Shown piece by piece: positions 45,145-57,218 of a stretch of 64,000 nt of DNA. The stretch is from positions 42,589,751 through 42,653,750 of the forward strand of contig NC_052350.1 of NCBI RefSeq assembly GCF_009727055.1. Reading direction: 5' to 3'. Origin of the DNA: Benincasa hispida (Eukaryota; Streptophyta; Magnoliopsida; Cucurbitales; Cucurbitaceae). The stretch's first letter is position 1, and every line of letters starts with the position of its first letter. A program made the translations under genes and the position numbers. The notes below the pieces were generated by a model that was given only the letters and a program-made list of their open reading frames with translations, ran no database searches and was not told the DNA's origin.

Positions 45145-45281
45145 TCACTCTTCAATTCTATAGATTTGACCCATAAACCAGTGTTGTGAATTCTCTCTTG
45201 TGATACCATTCCAATCAATGATTGACTCATTAGATTTTGTGAAGTCTGGAAAAATTAATGTTTTAAATTTGTTGTGGAATT
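45145..45281 (-). pseudogene. Possible exon relic, part 2 (downstream of the MITE on the minus strand)
   Basis: Minus-strand frame KFHNKFKTLIFPDFTKSNES then IIDWNGITRENSQHWFMGQI and a TGA. It abuts the 8-bp target duplication of the hAT MITE. Coding nature is suggested by ordinary amino-acid composition only; no family recognised. An open frame continuing into the MITE is spurious. Confidence 0.3.
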
Positions 45282-45757
45282 TAGGGTTGGCAACGGGGCC
45301 GGGGCAAGGGCGGGGGGGGGGGGGGTGTTCCCCGTCCCCGGCCTCGTAGGGGAAATTTTCCCCTATCCCCGCCCCCGTCCCGCCATTTGAAGGCGGGGAT
45401 TCCCCGTCGGAGAAACGGGATCCCCACGGGGCTCCATTCATGGTAGACTTCAACGGAGGGAGGGATGAGCGAGAGCGAGAGAGGAGGATGAGGAAGAGCA
45501 CGAGAGCGATGTAGAGAGCGAGAGGGGAGGGATGTTTTGTTGCAGATCGCAGAAAGCGAGAGGGGACTGGGGAAGGGATAAAAAATATATATATAAATTC
45601 GGGGTTAGGGATTAATCGGGGTCGAGGTTTTTATTGGGTCGAGGTCAGGGATACCGGCCCCGTCCCTAGACGGGGCCCTGAATAAATTCCCCGATTTGAC
45701 CCCATCCCCGGTCAAACCGGGGAATTCCCGCCCTGTCGGGTTTTTTTGCCAACCCTA
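45282..45757. mobile_element. hAT-type MITE, GC-rich, with perfect TIRs and 8-bp TSD
   Basis: The terminal inverted repeats TAGGGTTGGCAA (45282-45293) and TTGCCAACCCTA (45746-45757) are exact. The 8-bp duplication GTGGAATT flanks at 45274-45281 and 45758-45765. Eight-bp TSDs point to the hAT superfamily. Inside are CCCCG-rich words (GGGGAATTCCCC-like) at both ends and a G run at 45314-45326, giving strong inverted-repeat potential. No coding. Confidence 0.92.
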
Positions 45758-45765
45758 GTGGAATT

Positions 45766-45905
45766 GATTACCAACAAAGATGTAGTTAAATTTGCAACCG
45801 TAACAACAAAGTCGGCTTTCTTTTCATCAGCAACATCAACTAGACATTTGTGAACTCTAAGCCAAGTTCTAGTAGTTGTCGCCGACAAGAATGTTACTGG
45901 GTACT
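45766..45905 (-). pseudogene. Possible exon relic, part 1
   Basis: Minus-strand frame reads VTFLSATTTRTWLRVHKC, LVDVADEKKADFVVTVANL, TTSLLVINST up to the MITE duplication, without a stop. After precise removal of the MITE and one TSD the frame reaches a stop shortly, with another frame open beyond. Gene family not recognised; this may be a fragment of a host gene killed before or by the insertion. Confidence 0.3.
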
Positions 45906-47104
45906 TGCATACTTGCTTTATTCATTTTGTTTGTACAACAATTCTAAAACAAAGATGGAACCTCTAATCTCTAAGGAAGAATGTCATGTCAATTACCACT
46001 AACTAAACTTACTTTAACGGGTGCCTGCATTATATATCGTATATTGTATATTGCATGTTTATATTTTTCATTAGGTTTACACTTTTTTTTTTTTTTACGG
46101 GAAAAGACAATAATTTCACATTGTTTGAACTTTGAACGTAGGGTACTTTTGCATTATACATGGTGTATATGCTTTTCTTTCTAATTTTCTAATAGTTTCA
46201 CATTTTTTTACATATACATTGTATACTATGCTTGCTCTAAACATACTGTCTTTCATTTTTATATTTAATTATCATCAGAATTTTCAAATTTTTCTTAATG
46301 TATAAAGTATACAAGGAAGAAGCTTCAATTTTTTGTCATTTTCCTATTTTTCTCATCATATATAATTAGTTTAAATACAAGGTATTTGCTTAAAAACATT
46401 TTAAGATTTTTGTTTGCACGGAGAGAACGAACTTCAATTTGTATAGCTCAATGAATGGAAGATGAAGCTTAAAAAAAGTGAAATTTAAAAATGATTTTTT
46501 TTTGCGAATGTGGAAACAAAGATACTTTTTTAAACTAAATTTCCATTAATCGATTAAATAAATTTTTAATTATTATGAATCTTATTTATTCTCTATCTAA
46601 TCAATTAGATCTATCTTTAATTATTCTTCAAGATATTCCATCGTGATTTCAGATTATTTTGAGGGAAATTATATCAAATATTAAAACTGTTGAAGATATT
46701 TATAAATTATAGTAAAATTTTAAAACTATCAATGATAGACGCTGATAAACACTGATAGACTTCTATAAGTGATATTGATAGACATTGTTAGAAGTCTATC
46801 AGCATCTATCATTATAGTCTATTTTAAGAAGGGACATTTTAGTCTGATTAATCAATATTTGTAGATTCTATCAATTTTGACTGATGGCCACATTTTTCAA
46901 ATTTCATAATATAATAAATGTAGCTTTTGTATTAATTTATATGAAAAAAATGGTAAAATAATTTTTTATTCATACATTTAGATAAATAAAAAAACTATAA
47001 TACAAAATTGCTACATGCATGATTTACAAATTCAATACGAATACCAAATTTTGATTGATTTTAATTAAAATAATTAAAAATAAAAAAATAAAGATGTAAG
47101 TTTT
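45906..47104. other. AT-rich intergenic DNA
   Basis: No gene recognised. It contains the second TGATAGACTTCTAT-type repeat cluster at 46730-46822 and several runs of T. Confidence 0.5.
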
Positions 47105-47219
47105 TTTGATGGGAACTCGATCCATGAATGGGGATTTTCCAACCCCAATGACTCTCCAAAGAGAAATGGGATGGGGAGTGCATCCTCGACCCCACCCCAA
47201 CCTATTGCCATCCCTATCG
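47105..47219. repeat. Fragment of an hAT-like MITE related to 45282-45757
   Basis: GC-rich patch with GGGGATTTTCCAACCCC and a right end CTATTGCCATCCCTA, resembling the TIR TTGCCAACCCTA. The left end is not found. Confidence 0.45.
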
Positions 47220-47495
47220 ATCATGCATTTTATGAAAATTAACCCGCCAATTGATTGGTTCAATTAGTAATATAATGATGTTTGGACTGAAGAAATGTGA
47301 TTGTGAAAACCTATAGAAAATAAAGAATCAACCAGACATACGAAACTTATTCATGACATTTTTTTTTCAATATAGGTATATTAACGGATCAAAATAGAGG
47401 TAACTCGTTTTGCCATTGAAAATAAAGGTGATCCATCACATGGAACATGAATATTCCACAATTCCAGGTAATACAGAAACAACAAATAAAGTACT
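47220..47495. other. Flanking DNA of the solo LTR, possibly retroelement leader
   Basis: No coding. It ends in GTACT, which is nearly repeated (GTACC) after the LTR at 49385. Confidence 0.4.
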
Positions 47496-48064
47496 TGAAG
47501 GAACCGTAAAGGTTCGTAGCTGAAGGGGATTGTCTCATTAATTCAATTTTTACGTAACTCAATTTACATAAATAAAATTATGCAAAAAGATAGAATTTAC
47601 AGCATGCAACAAACAGAAAGGAAGAAGGAAATATAGATTTAAGAAACCTTACCCTTGAAGATCTGATCTTCTTTGTGGTTTTCCTCTTTTAAAACAGTCA
47701 TGATCAAACAATGAACAACCCAAATGGCCACCACTAAAAGTGTTTCATATGTACGAACAATCCAAATGGCCACCACCAAAAGTGTTTCCTTTGAATTCTC
47801 TCGGATGAGAATCCAATGAGTTGCGGGCTCTTGGAATTTTGTGAGGGAAAGGAGAATTGAGAGAGAGGAGAAGAGAGATTGGAAATTTGTCTTAGAATTT
47901 TTTTTGTGTCTCCTCTCCTTTGACAAACGAAGAAGAAGCATAATAACCTAGTCACAACCATCCTCACTCACACGTTGTGAGTTGAGAGAGATTACTCCCT
48001 TAATTTCAAAATATTAAAAATAAATAAATAAATAATTAATTTTTTTATATAAAATATATATATA

Positions 48065-48124
<60 letters not shown>

Positions 48125-49384
48125 ATATAAAAACTAACTTATATATATATATAGATATATATATCTCTTACTATATGTTATATCATATAATATATAACCT
48201 AAGATTTAATATTGTATCATACACAATATAACCTATAGTCTTAAATCTCTCTTCAATGACATTTAATATAAATTACATTTTTATTAAATTTAATTATATG
48301 AATCGCAATTTCATATAATTAATATTTGAATCATATTCAAATATTTGTTTTCTCTCAAATAAACTTTATATTATAATGTATCAAATACATTATAGTAATT
48401 ATATATACATATAATTAATTTCCTCTAGTAATTTGAACAATTAAAATTAATCTAAAATTGATTATCATTTAATTCCGTTGAGCTATAGAGAGGACCTCAT
48501 GAACTTGTAGATTGAAGCTCCAATGATACTTGGATAATTAATTTAATTAAAGAGTTTAATTAATTATCCAACATCCATTAACTATTAGGTACTTCACTAA
48601 AGACCGACAACTGCATTCTTCACACTACAGATATATTTCTGTGTCCATTGGATATAAGTAGCCAATAGTGCGATGACCTTTCATAAATTGTTTGTAAGTA
48701 CAGCTAAGCCAAAATTACTATTTTCCCGGTAGTTACATCTAACTTCTTAAGTACCACTGATCCCTATAATGAACAACAAACCATAGTCTAACTATGACCA
48801 AACTCCTCTCGGGCCAGGAGAGAGTGTGACACCATATTATTCAAGCCCTGGAATAAGCCCTTAAGGAAGCAATTCATCTACTTACTGACATTGGGGAAGG
48901 ACTGAATTCCTTCTTGTGTAGCTGTGTTCCCAACTCTCCAATCAGACGAATACTCAAAATGGCAAGCTTATTGAGTCGACGATCTAACAATTCTCACCCA
49001 TACAAATCAAAACTTCTTTGTATAGAATACCTCCGTTCACATATCTCCACATGAATGATTATGGTCAGATTATTTGTAGCACTTTACAAAAATTGTAATA
49101 TCTACAAAGCGGACCATACTCGTAGTGTCACCAGGATAAGGTATCCAGCCTTATCCATTTACTACAAACCGTCTAGGTTATCACTTAAATGTGATCCACC
49201 TGTATATCTCTACAAATATGTTTAAGCTACAGATGATAACCTTGGATTTTAGTTTATCGGTTTATGGGTTTAATGCTGCTCAATGTCAAATAAAATATCT
49301 CATATTTTATTAAATAAATAAAATATTTTTACAATATAATTACAAACTATATGACTCTACGAGATTTAGGGTATTAACCCAATA
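47496..49384 (-). mobile_element. Solo copia-type LTR, reverse orientation
   Basis: TGAAGGAACCGTAAAGG ... GTATTAACCCAATA, 1889 bp, flanked by GTACT (47491-47495) and GTACC (49385-49389), a one-mismatch duplication. It includes a CTTACCCTTGAAG segment, a long TA tract and the conserved block (about 48660-48780). The terminal CA is mutated to TA. Confidence 0.8.
48053..48120. repeat. (TA)n microsatellite in the LTR
   Basis: A nearly pure TA run inside the solo LTR, followed by further AT dinucleotide stretches to about 48170. Confidence 0.95.
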
Positions 49385-49449
49385 GTACCAACAATAAATC
49401 AAGCGAATAACACATAAAATTTGATAATCTAATTCAGTGATATACTACT
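49385..49449 (-). other. Leader/PBS remnant between two LTRs
   Basis: A 65-base interval ending AGTGATATACTACT just before the LTR start at 49450. It may be a strongly mutated PBS region of the element whose 5' LTR lies to the right. Confidence 0.3.
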
Positions 49450-50467
49450 TGAAGAGAATTTGAATACCCATAACAGAAGCAATCAAATGCGTCGGTATCT
49501 AATTTTCATTTTATAAAAGAATAATTTAGAGGCGATGGAAGAGTAGGATAAACAAAACCTAAGCATGCTTCTACTGTGCATTTAGAGAAGAAGGGATTAA
49601 ACAATACATACCTTTGAAGATCTACACCTTTGCGTTTTCTCTCCACAACATGAAATTTCCCGATCTCCTCTTGATCTTCCAAACTCGACACCACGAACAC
49701 AGTATCAAGGAAAAAGGAACACCACCACGAGGTCTTCCTCGTTATTCTTAGGGATGAAAATCATGAAAAGTTTGTGATCTTGCACTTAATCTTGATAAGG
49801 GAGAGGGGAGGAACTTGAGAGAATACAGAGAGACCAAAAACCAGAGAGAAGATCATCATCTTTCTCTTCCATGTTTTTGTTAAGTGGAAAGGAGAGGTTG
49901 AAGGGTTGAGGGAGTTGTAACCCCTCCCATTTATTTTTATTAATTTGAGAGAATAACTCCCAAAGGGAGTTATTAAACTTAAGTTCAAATTCAAAATTTG
50001 AATTTAATATATATTAACCACTTTAATAATATTTAGACTATATGTTATATCATATATAACATATAACTTATAGTTTATATTATATAACATATAATATAAC
50101 CTATAGTTTATTATTCTCTCAAATAACCTATGGTATTAATATGATTCATATTCATATTAATTTTAACTTGTAGTTTTTATATGAATCACATTCATATATA
50201 TAATATTTGAATCATATTCAAATAATTATCTCTCTCATAAAACTATATATATTTGGTATGAATCATATTCACATTAATTTTAATATCTAGTTTCTATATG
50301 AATCATATTCACATAATTAATATTTGAATCATATTCAAATATTTATTTATCTCATAAAACTATATAAATTTAATACAAATCATATTCACATTAATTTTTA
50401 ACATATAGTTTCATACAAATCTCATTCATATAATAAATATTTGAAGCATATTCAAATATTTATATCT
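49450..50467 (-). mobile_element. Copia-type LTR, reverse orientation, first part
   Basis: It starts TGAAGAGAATTTGAATACC, with a TACCTTTGAAGATCTACACC segment and repeated AATATTTGAATCATATTCAAATA words. It is interrupted at 50467 by a plus-strand LTR and resumes at 52353, where ATTAAATTATATAATGTATC continues the alignment with 48355-48400. Confidence 0.7.
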
Positions 50468-52352
50468 TGTTGAGTTGCATGTCCTAAAACTTGTAATTTG
50501 TAAAATTAAAAATATTATATTTGAAATAAAGAAGTTATTGAGGTTTATTCAATAAAACTTTTATTGAATGTGTAAATTGCATTTGTAAAAACTAAATCAA
50601 ATAAACTAAGATCCATGGTTATTACATGAGTACATGGACTTTATGTGGAGATATAAGAGTGGATTAATTCGACTAGGTAGCCAAAATCGTCTATAATATA
50701 CGGATAAAGTTTGGTATCTTATTTTGGGGACACTATTGGATGTGGCCCACTTTGTATTTAGTACAAATGATGTGATCCTGAATCGTTCATGTGGAGACAT
50801 GCGAGTGGAGGCATCCTATGTAAAGAGTTTGTATAAGACCGGACCAAGAAATAAAGTCACTCTTATTTTATAACGTTGTTTACTATTTAAGACTGACTAT
50901 TTCAAAGCGATGACCTAGGTAACTTCACCTTAATCCTGAGCTAACTATGAACTCCTGTTTATTTGGGATTATCCTTAGCTTTGCATGGGTGAGGGTTGAC
51001 TCAACAACACTGACTCAATAAGCCTCCCATTTCAAGGGTAAGACCGGGTAGATAGCCGAAGACATAGGGTGTAAGACGAAATTCACTCCTACCTGCTTTA
51101 GGGATAGTATAGAGGTTGTTCCCTTAAGTGTTGACTCCGGGTCTTGAACAAGGGGCCCCACATTCTCATTGGCATGAGAGGGACTCGCTTTAGTGATTAG
51201 ATCACAAACCAATTGTTCAGGAGCAAGATGTAATCTCGGGGTAAAACAACTTTTGACCCAACCGTTATTAGAATAACCTGTGAAGGGTCGACTTACTGAT
51301 TATGGTTAAATCAAGTGGATAGAAATATATCTACGGTGAGGGGAGTGCAACTATTGGGCTTTAGGGGAGTGACTTGGTAGTTAACGAATGTTGATTAATT
51401 CGGTTTAAAACATTTAGCCAATTAATCTCGGATCGTTGGAACCCATGATCTGTAGGTCCATTAGGTCCCCTAACTAGCTCAAAAACGGATTATATTTTAG
51501 AATAGCGTGATGAGTCAATTTGAAATGTTCAAGTTCGAATTAAGGGAATCAGTGATTATATATGATATTATTAAACGTTTAATTATCGAATTAAACGAAA
51601 TTGGGGAATTGAATAATATTTAAATTTGATTTAAATATTAAATACATGAATATGGATTCATGATTGTGGAATTGGTGATTTAATAATTTAATATTGGATA
51701 TTAAATTATTTTAATTAATTAAATTGTTTAATTAATTATATTTAAAATTGATTTTTTGAATTTTATGAAAATTCAAATATTTAAATCAATTTTTTAATTT
51801 GTTTTTTGAAAAAACTAAATGAAAATTGAATTTTATTCAAAATTCAATAAAATTATTTCAATTTAAAATTTAATTGAAAAATAGACTAAGTTGATTTTTC
51901 TCACTTAGTCCACCAAGATCTCCATCCAAACTAAATTGTTTTGGTGTTAAATTGTGAGACAAGAGTGACACGCTGAATTTGATATAGATCAAATTCATTT
52001 TAGCTGAAGAGATGACATGCAATTTGAATTTTTGCTAAAAAATTTTAGTTGAAAAATTGTTCTTCAAACCTTGAAGACCAAAATAGATTTCCTCTCCAAT
52101 CCTCCCTAAATTTAGCTCATTTGGGATCTTAGAATCTAACCTAGGGTCCTAGAGAATAGTAGGGAATATTAAGTGGTGGTCTACAAGAATTTACAGTGAA
52201 GATTAAAGTTGAATTTGAAGATTGAAAAATTCTTCAAAGGTATATCTTCAAAACCCTATTTTTAGTTTACGAACTTGCATGTTTCAATACTCAAATTGAT
52301 GGAACTAGAGTGTGTAAGATCCTAATTGCTTCCACCTCTTACTTGTTAACTC
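50468..52352 (+). mobile_element. Plus-strand LTR nested in the reverse LTR
   Basis: It starts TGTTGAGTTGCATGTCC and carries the conserved block (about 51210-51300), the GATCTGTAGGTCC segment and the TTCTTCAAAGGTATATC end region. The right boundary near 52352 rests on the flanking TATCT (50463-50467 and 52353-52357) and on host-LTR continuity; the last bases are not a clean CA. Confidence 0.7.
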
Positions 52353-53265
52353 TATCTCTCATTAAATTATATAATGTATCAACATACATTATACTTTACA
52401 GTGTATCAAAATATATTATTTAATTGTATATTATACAATTAATTCCCTTTAATCAATTTGAATATGTCAAATTAAACCAAAATTAATTTGATTCGCATTA
52501 GTCCTTATTAAGCTAACGAGGGGACCTTATGGACCAATAGATTGAAACTCTAATGATACTTGATTAATGAATTAAACTCTTTAATCAACTTAACCAACCT
52601 TTATTAACTGTCAGTCACTCCACTAAAGACCGTTAGTTGCACTCTTCACACTATAAATATATTTCTCTGCTTAGATATAACTAATCAGTAGACTCGTTGA
52701 CCTTTAAGTATTGCTTTACCCCTATAGTTACATTTAACTCCTTAAGTACCATTGGTCTCTCTAGTGAACAATTAGTCATAGTTCAACTATGACTAAATCT
52801 CTCTCGGGCCAGGAGAGGGTGAGGTGCCTCATTGTTTAAACCTCGGAATAAGTCCTTAAGGGAACAATTTATCTACTTACCCTTACAATAGAGAAAGAGT
52901 GAATTTATTCTTGTGTGATTGTGTTCCCAACTCCCCAATAAGACGAATCCCTAAAATGAAAAACATATTGAGTCGACGAATCTGACTACTCTCACCTATG
53001 CAGATCAAAGGACCGCTCCCAGGTAGTAGTTCACAACTCATTCAGAATTAAGGTTAAGTCACCTATGGTCATCTTGGTGAAATGTAAGTTTCTTTTAGCA
53101 ACGACATTATAAAGACAGACTCAACATTTCGTAGTCTGGTCTTATATAAACCCTACTCACATGTCTCGACATGAATGATTAGATCAGATCATTTGTAATC
53201 CTTTACAACAATGGTAACATTTACAACGCACGCCGTATCAATAGTGTTACCAGGATAAGACACCT
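52353..53265 (-). mobile_element. Copia-type LTR, reverse orientation, second part, truncated
   Basis: It continues 49450-50467. It includes the GGGGACCTTATGGACC segment, the conserved block (about 52690-52775) and ACCAGGATAAGACACC. It stops near 53265, where a CACTA-like end begins, so the LTR terminus is missing. Confidence 0.7.
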
Positions 53266-53719
53266 TACCAGTACGAGAAAAATAGCTTTTAGTGACGAGT
53301 AAAACGCGTTGCTAAAAGAAAAAAAGTGCCACCAAAAGTATTAACAATGCATAGAGGCACATCGCTGTGAATGTTGCGGTAGCTATGTAGTAAAAAGTTT
53401 CAGTGACATACTCACTATACGCCGTTAAAACGTGACTTTTACTGATGCTAACTCATTACTAAAAGCATACTTTTAACAACACACATTGATGTTGAAGATT
53501 CGTCTCTTAGGAACACACATTGTCGCTATTTGTCTTATACAGTGACGTTGAAGATTCATCTCTTAAAGTTAAGCTTTAGCAACATATAAGATTGTTGCTA
53601 AATATGGATCAATGGTCATTACAAGTAACTTTTGCAATTTTTCAATATATGTAAGCGTCAGTAAAAGTATTTCATTAATTAAAAAAATAATATTTAATTT
53701 AATATATAAACATGTTATC
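53266..53719. mobile_element. CACTA-like non-autonomous element end with subterminal repeats
   Basis: It begins CAGTACGAGAAAAATAGC, close to the CACTACAAGAAAAA terminus. It is followed by TTTTAGTGACG, ACGCGTTGCTAAAAG, ACGCCGTTAAAACG and TTTAGCAACA-type direct and inverted words. TGAAGATTCATCTCTTA-like words repeat near 53493 and 53550. No coding. The other end is not identified. Confidence 0.5.
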
Positions 53720-54119
53720 ACTAGTACAAAACTAAGCTATAATGTCAGCCGAAAATCAACATATAGGGGTACTGACCAACATCAAAAAAGGTTGACCAAC
53801 AAATATCTATATGGATATAATAAAAGTAATAAGATATTTTTATATACAACTTTTAACGAACATAACAATTAACTCTTTCTCTTCAACAAAAGTAATATAA
53901 TTATTCGTCCCTCCACAAGCTATAGTCAACGTACAAAGATAAAAATAATTGGTAACTATAATAAGTACAAGACTCTAAAAACCTTAAAATTTCTTGTTGA
54001 CCTTAAATAATTATCATTTTAAGCTTAAATACTTCAAGAAGTCCCATCGTCAATTTCGTCACACTTAACTTTTTTCTAATGAAGTTGTCGGCTTCACCAC
54101 ACTCAACTTGAACTCAAGT
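53720..54119. other. Second transposon-like terminus and AT-rich DNA
   Basis: CACTAGTACAAAACTAAGC at 53719 resembles another CACTA-type terminal motif, but no opposite end was found. The rest holds no gene. Confidence 0.35.
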
Positions 54120-55200
54120 ATCTTTCTACTTTCGTCCTTAATTTTTTCAAACTAAGAGGAAAGAATAATAAATACCAAATTCATTTGGCAAAATGCATGA
54201 ACATAAACATAAAGGTACACATAAACAATTTAACATAAACTCAATAAATTAATGATTCTCATAAACTTAATAGAAAAAAATACAAGAAACTAGAATTTTG
54301 CAAAATATATAAACATAAACCAAAAAACTTATAAACACATACAACTCAATGGAAACCATAAATAAACTTAACAACAAATTCACTTAAAAAACTTACAAAA
54401 AATGATTTGGGACCTAGCTGAAAAGTATCCGAATAAGTCTGAAATGAATCCAAAGCTTCAAGTGTTAGGAGCAATTATAAAACAATTAAAATTAGTCACA
54501 ACTCCAACACAAACCTCACTTCCGATATAGTTTAGAGAAATTAGTCCAATAATCTTAATTAAATTACAATAATTTTCAAGGGAGATGTTCATACCAAATT
54601 CAATAAAAACCATAAACAACTCAATAGAAAACTACTTATCAATCCAAGGAAGTAAACCTATCAAACTAAAAGAAAAACTTATAACAACCATTTTCACTTA
54701 ACAAAATATATAAACATAAACTAAAAAACTTATAAACATATACAACTCAATGAAAATTATAAACAAACTTATGAATGCAAGCAAGTAAACTTATCCAAAC
54801 TAAGAGAAAAGACTAATAGAACTCAAATTTAAATGACAAATGTATAAATTAAAAAAAAAAAAACTTATAACTACTAAACACAAACAACTCAAATTATCAA
54901 AATAAATAAACTCAACAAGATAGTGAAAGTCATGAACTAAGATGAACTCAATAGACAGTATAAACAGATAATTATTTACAAATCCAAATAAGTAAGCCTA
55001 TCAAGTTAAGAGAAAGGACTAATAGCAACAATTTTCATTTAGAAAAATGCATAGTTATAAACAAAAATACTTATAAACTTATAAATGCAAAAGAACTCCA
55101 ATGGAAACCATAAAGAAACTTATCAACCAAAATAAGTTACAAGCTTATCAAAACTAAGAGAAAATACTAATAGACAACTAAGCTTATCAAAAGAAGTTGA
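54120..55200. repeat. Degenerate tandem repeat, four to five units
   Basis: Units open with AACTAAGAGAAA(A/G)..CTAATA near 54152, 54664, 54797, 55006 and 55157. They share the words AAACATAAACTAAAAAACTT, ATACAACTCAATGGAAACC and AAATAAACTTA. Spacing is irregular (about 130 to 510 bp), so the array is old or built of composite units. Confidence 0.6.
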
Positions 55201-56379
55201 TTCAACAAGGTAATGAAACTCATGAACTAAAGCCAACTCTAATAGAAATCATAATAACTTAGTAGAAACCATAAACAATAACTAAGTTATGACTACCATA
55301 ACTGTAGGATAGTCATAGCACTCCAACTCATATTCTAATCTAACATTTTATAACAAACTAAAGCTTTAAGATGAATGCATTATAATATTACCTTTTAAAG
55401 AGAACATATCATGCTAGTTTGAACTCCACTTACTAATTGTTATACTCTTAAAATAATTGCAAGGTTTCCTAGAGAAGAAAAAAATAATTGTCGACGTTAA
55501 ACTTAGTCCAATAATCTTAATCAAACAACAATAATGCTTAGGGGAGATGTTCTTATCTTGACAACAACCTTAAAGTTTTTTTTGAACGTTTTGAATTAGT
55601 CGTGAACTACAGAAAGAGTTCCCACGGATTTTAAACTACGTTAAAGCACATTAATTGAACTTTCAAACATAGTGTCAACACCTAAATCTTACTGAAATTA
55701 AAATTATCAACTATTAAAGCAGATATTTTATCAAGATTATAGCTACAAAGTAATCACACCAATAGTCAATGTGAAACCTAAATTACAGCATATCAACAAC
55801 TATTTGAGAGATAATTTGGGCTGGAATAAAAGTTTAAAATCTTGAAGATTGTGATTGTTATTTTTTTCATATTCAATAGCCTTCTCACATTACCAACGGC
55901 TAGCAAATGCCCAGCTACTTACCCTTCATAGTTGAGAGATGATTAAGACATTTGCATTATGACAATTTTGTCATTCTTCCCTTCCATAGTTGGTAATTTT
56001 GTGAATGAATCTTGAGAAAAAGTACCACCAAAAAAGAAAAAACTTGGATCTATCTAAAGCAACAAATCCCCCTATGAACAAAGTTATAAGACATTTCACT
56101 AATTCAAATTCCACATTAACCTAACATCAGAAACTCGTTCAGCATTTTAGTTCATATTTGTCTTAACTATCTTGGCTTTGAAAGTAGCAACAATAGAGAT
56201 ATCAAATAGTACAAACATGAAGTTGGAATTCATACCTTGTCTTTGATCGAACCATTCAAATTAAATAATACACTTTGACCTGCTTAAATTAAATGGGTTG
56301 AAGTGTGAGCAATCAAGTTCAAATAAAATTAGTGCCTCCAATCCACATCTACAGAAACATCTCTTAACTACAAGCAAGA
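55201..56379. other. AT-rich DNA, no gene recognised
   Basis: I see no coding frame or bounded element. The last part (CTTTGATCGAACCATTC onwards) may be retroelement 3' non-coding sequence leading into the LTR-like region. Confidence 0.4.
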
Positions 56380-57060
56380 ATGGATTCTAGAGAGCATTGT
56401 TGAAGTAGGGGGAAGCAACCATGTCACAGCACCGTACAAGAGAATTCATGAGCATTTCAATGAGGTACTAATTGCACATCATTCAAAGAAAAAAATGAGG
56501 GCTAAAAAAATTGAATCCATATCATTTGAAGAAATCGTGACTCAAATACTTCAGTTAGTTCAGTTTATAACTAACTTTATCTTGTAACGGTCTTTTGGTA
56601 TATGTTATAAATACCACTGATCAGAAAACAAAACAGAGTAGTTCATAATTTCTATTTTTCTATAAACAAACAAGCTGTACGCAACCTTCAAAGTGAAAAG
56701 AACGTGAATATTCCCGTGGACATTGGCATCTTGGCCGAACCATGTAATCATGTGTGTTTCTTCTTCTTCTTCTCTTTATCATCTTCTTTCGATCGACATC
56801 AATCTTTCTACAAATTGCAAAAATACAATCTTATAATCAAATCGTATCGAATTCCAGGGTATCGAGTTCAATCGCGCATCGATTTTCTTCTATCAAGTAG
56901 CATCGAGTCAGTCATTTTCATCTTCAAGTTGCTTCAAGTAAAGATAAAGACTCATTGAATAGAGTCGAATATCGATCAGCACTCGTCGAGGATAGAAGGA
57001 AATTCGCATCGAGTATCGAGTAGAAACTTATCGAGCATCGAATATCTAGCGTCGAGGATT
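56380..57060 (+). mobile_element. Copia LTR-like segment with TATA box and R/U5-like region
   Basis: TGTTGAAGTAGGGGGAAGC (from about 56397) resembles an LTR start. AGTTTATAACTAACTTTATC, GTTATAAATACC (about 56603) and GAATATTCCCGTGGACATTG followed by GCCGAACCATGTAA are typical of plant copia LTR transcription-start and U5 regions. The sequence from 56850 on is rich in ATCGAG words. No PBS is visible afterwards, so the end is not fixed. Confidence 0.5.
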
Positions 57061-57218
57061 TGACAGAGCCTTTCTCAATGATTTCTTCATTATCTCAGTG
57101 TTGATCTTGAGTAATTGAGCCTAGAGAAGTTTGAATAACCCAATATCATTCAACTAGATTCAATTTCACATAGCAAATGCTAAATAACCCCGCCCATGCA
57201 ATTGATTCAACTCAAAAG
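57061..57218. other. Short intergenic spacer before the next LTR
   Basis: No feature recognised. It ends in CTCAAAAG before TGAAGGAAC at 57219. Confidence 0.4.

Noticed and set aside
45145..45501. 118-codon frame with a proline/glycine-rich N-terminus
   Set aside because: Its first half is MITE sequence read through the TSD; only the last third may be exon-derived.
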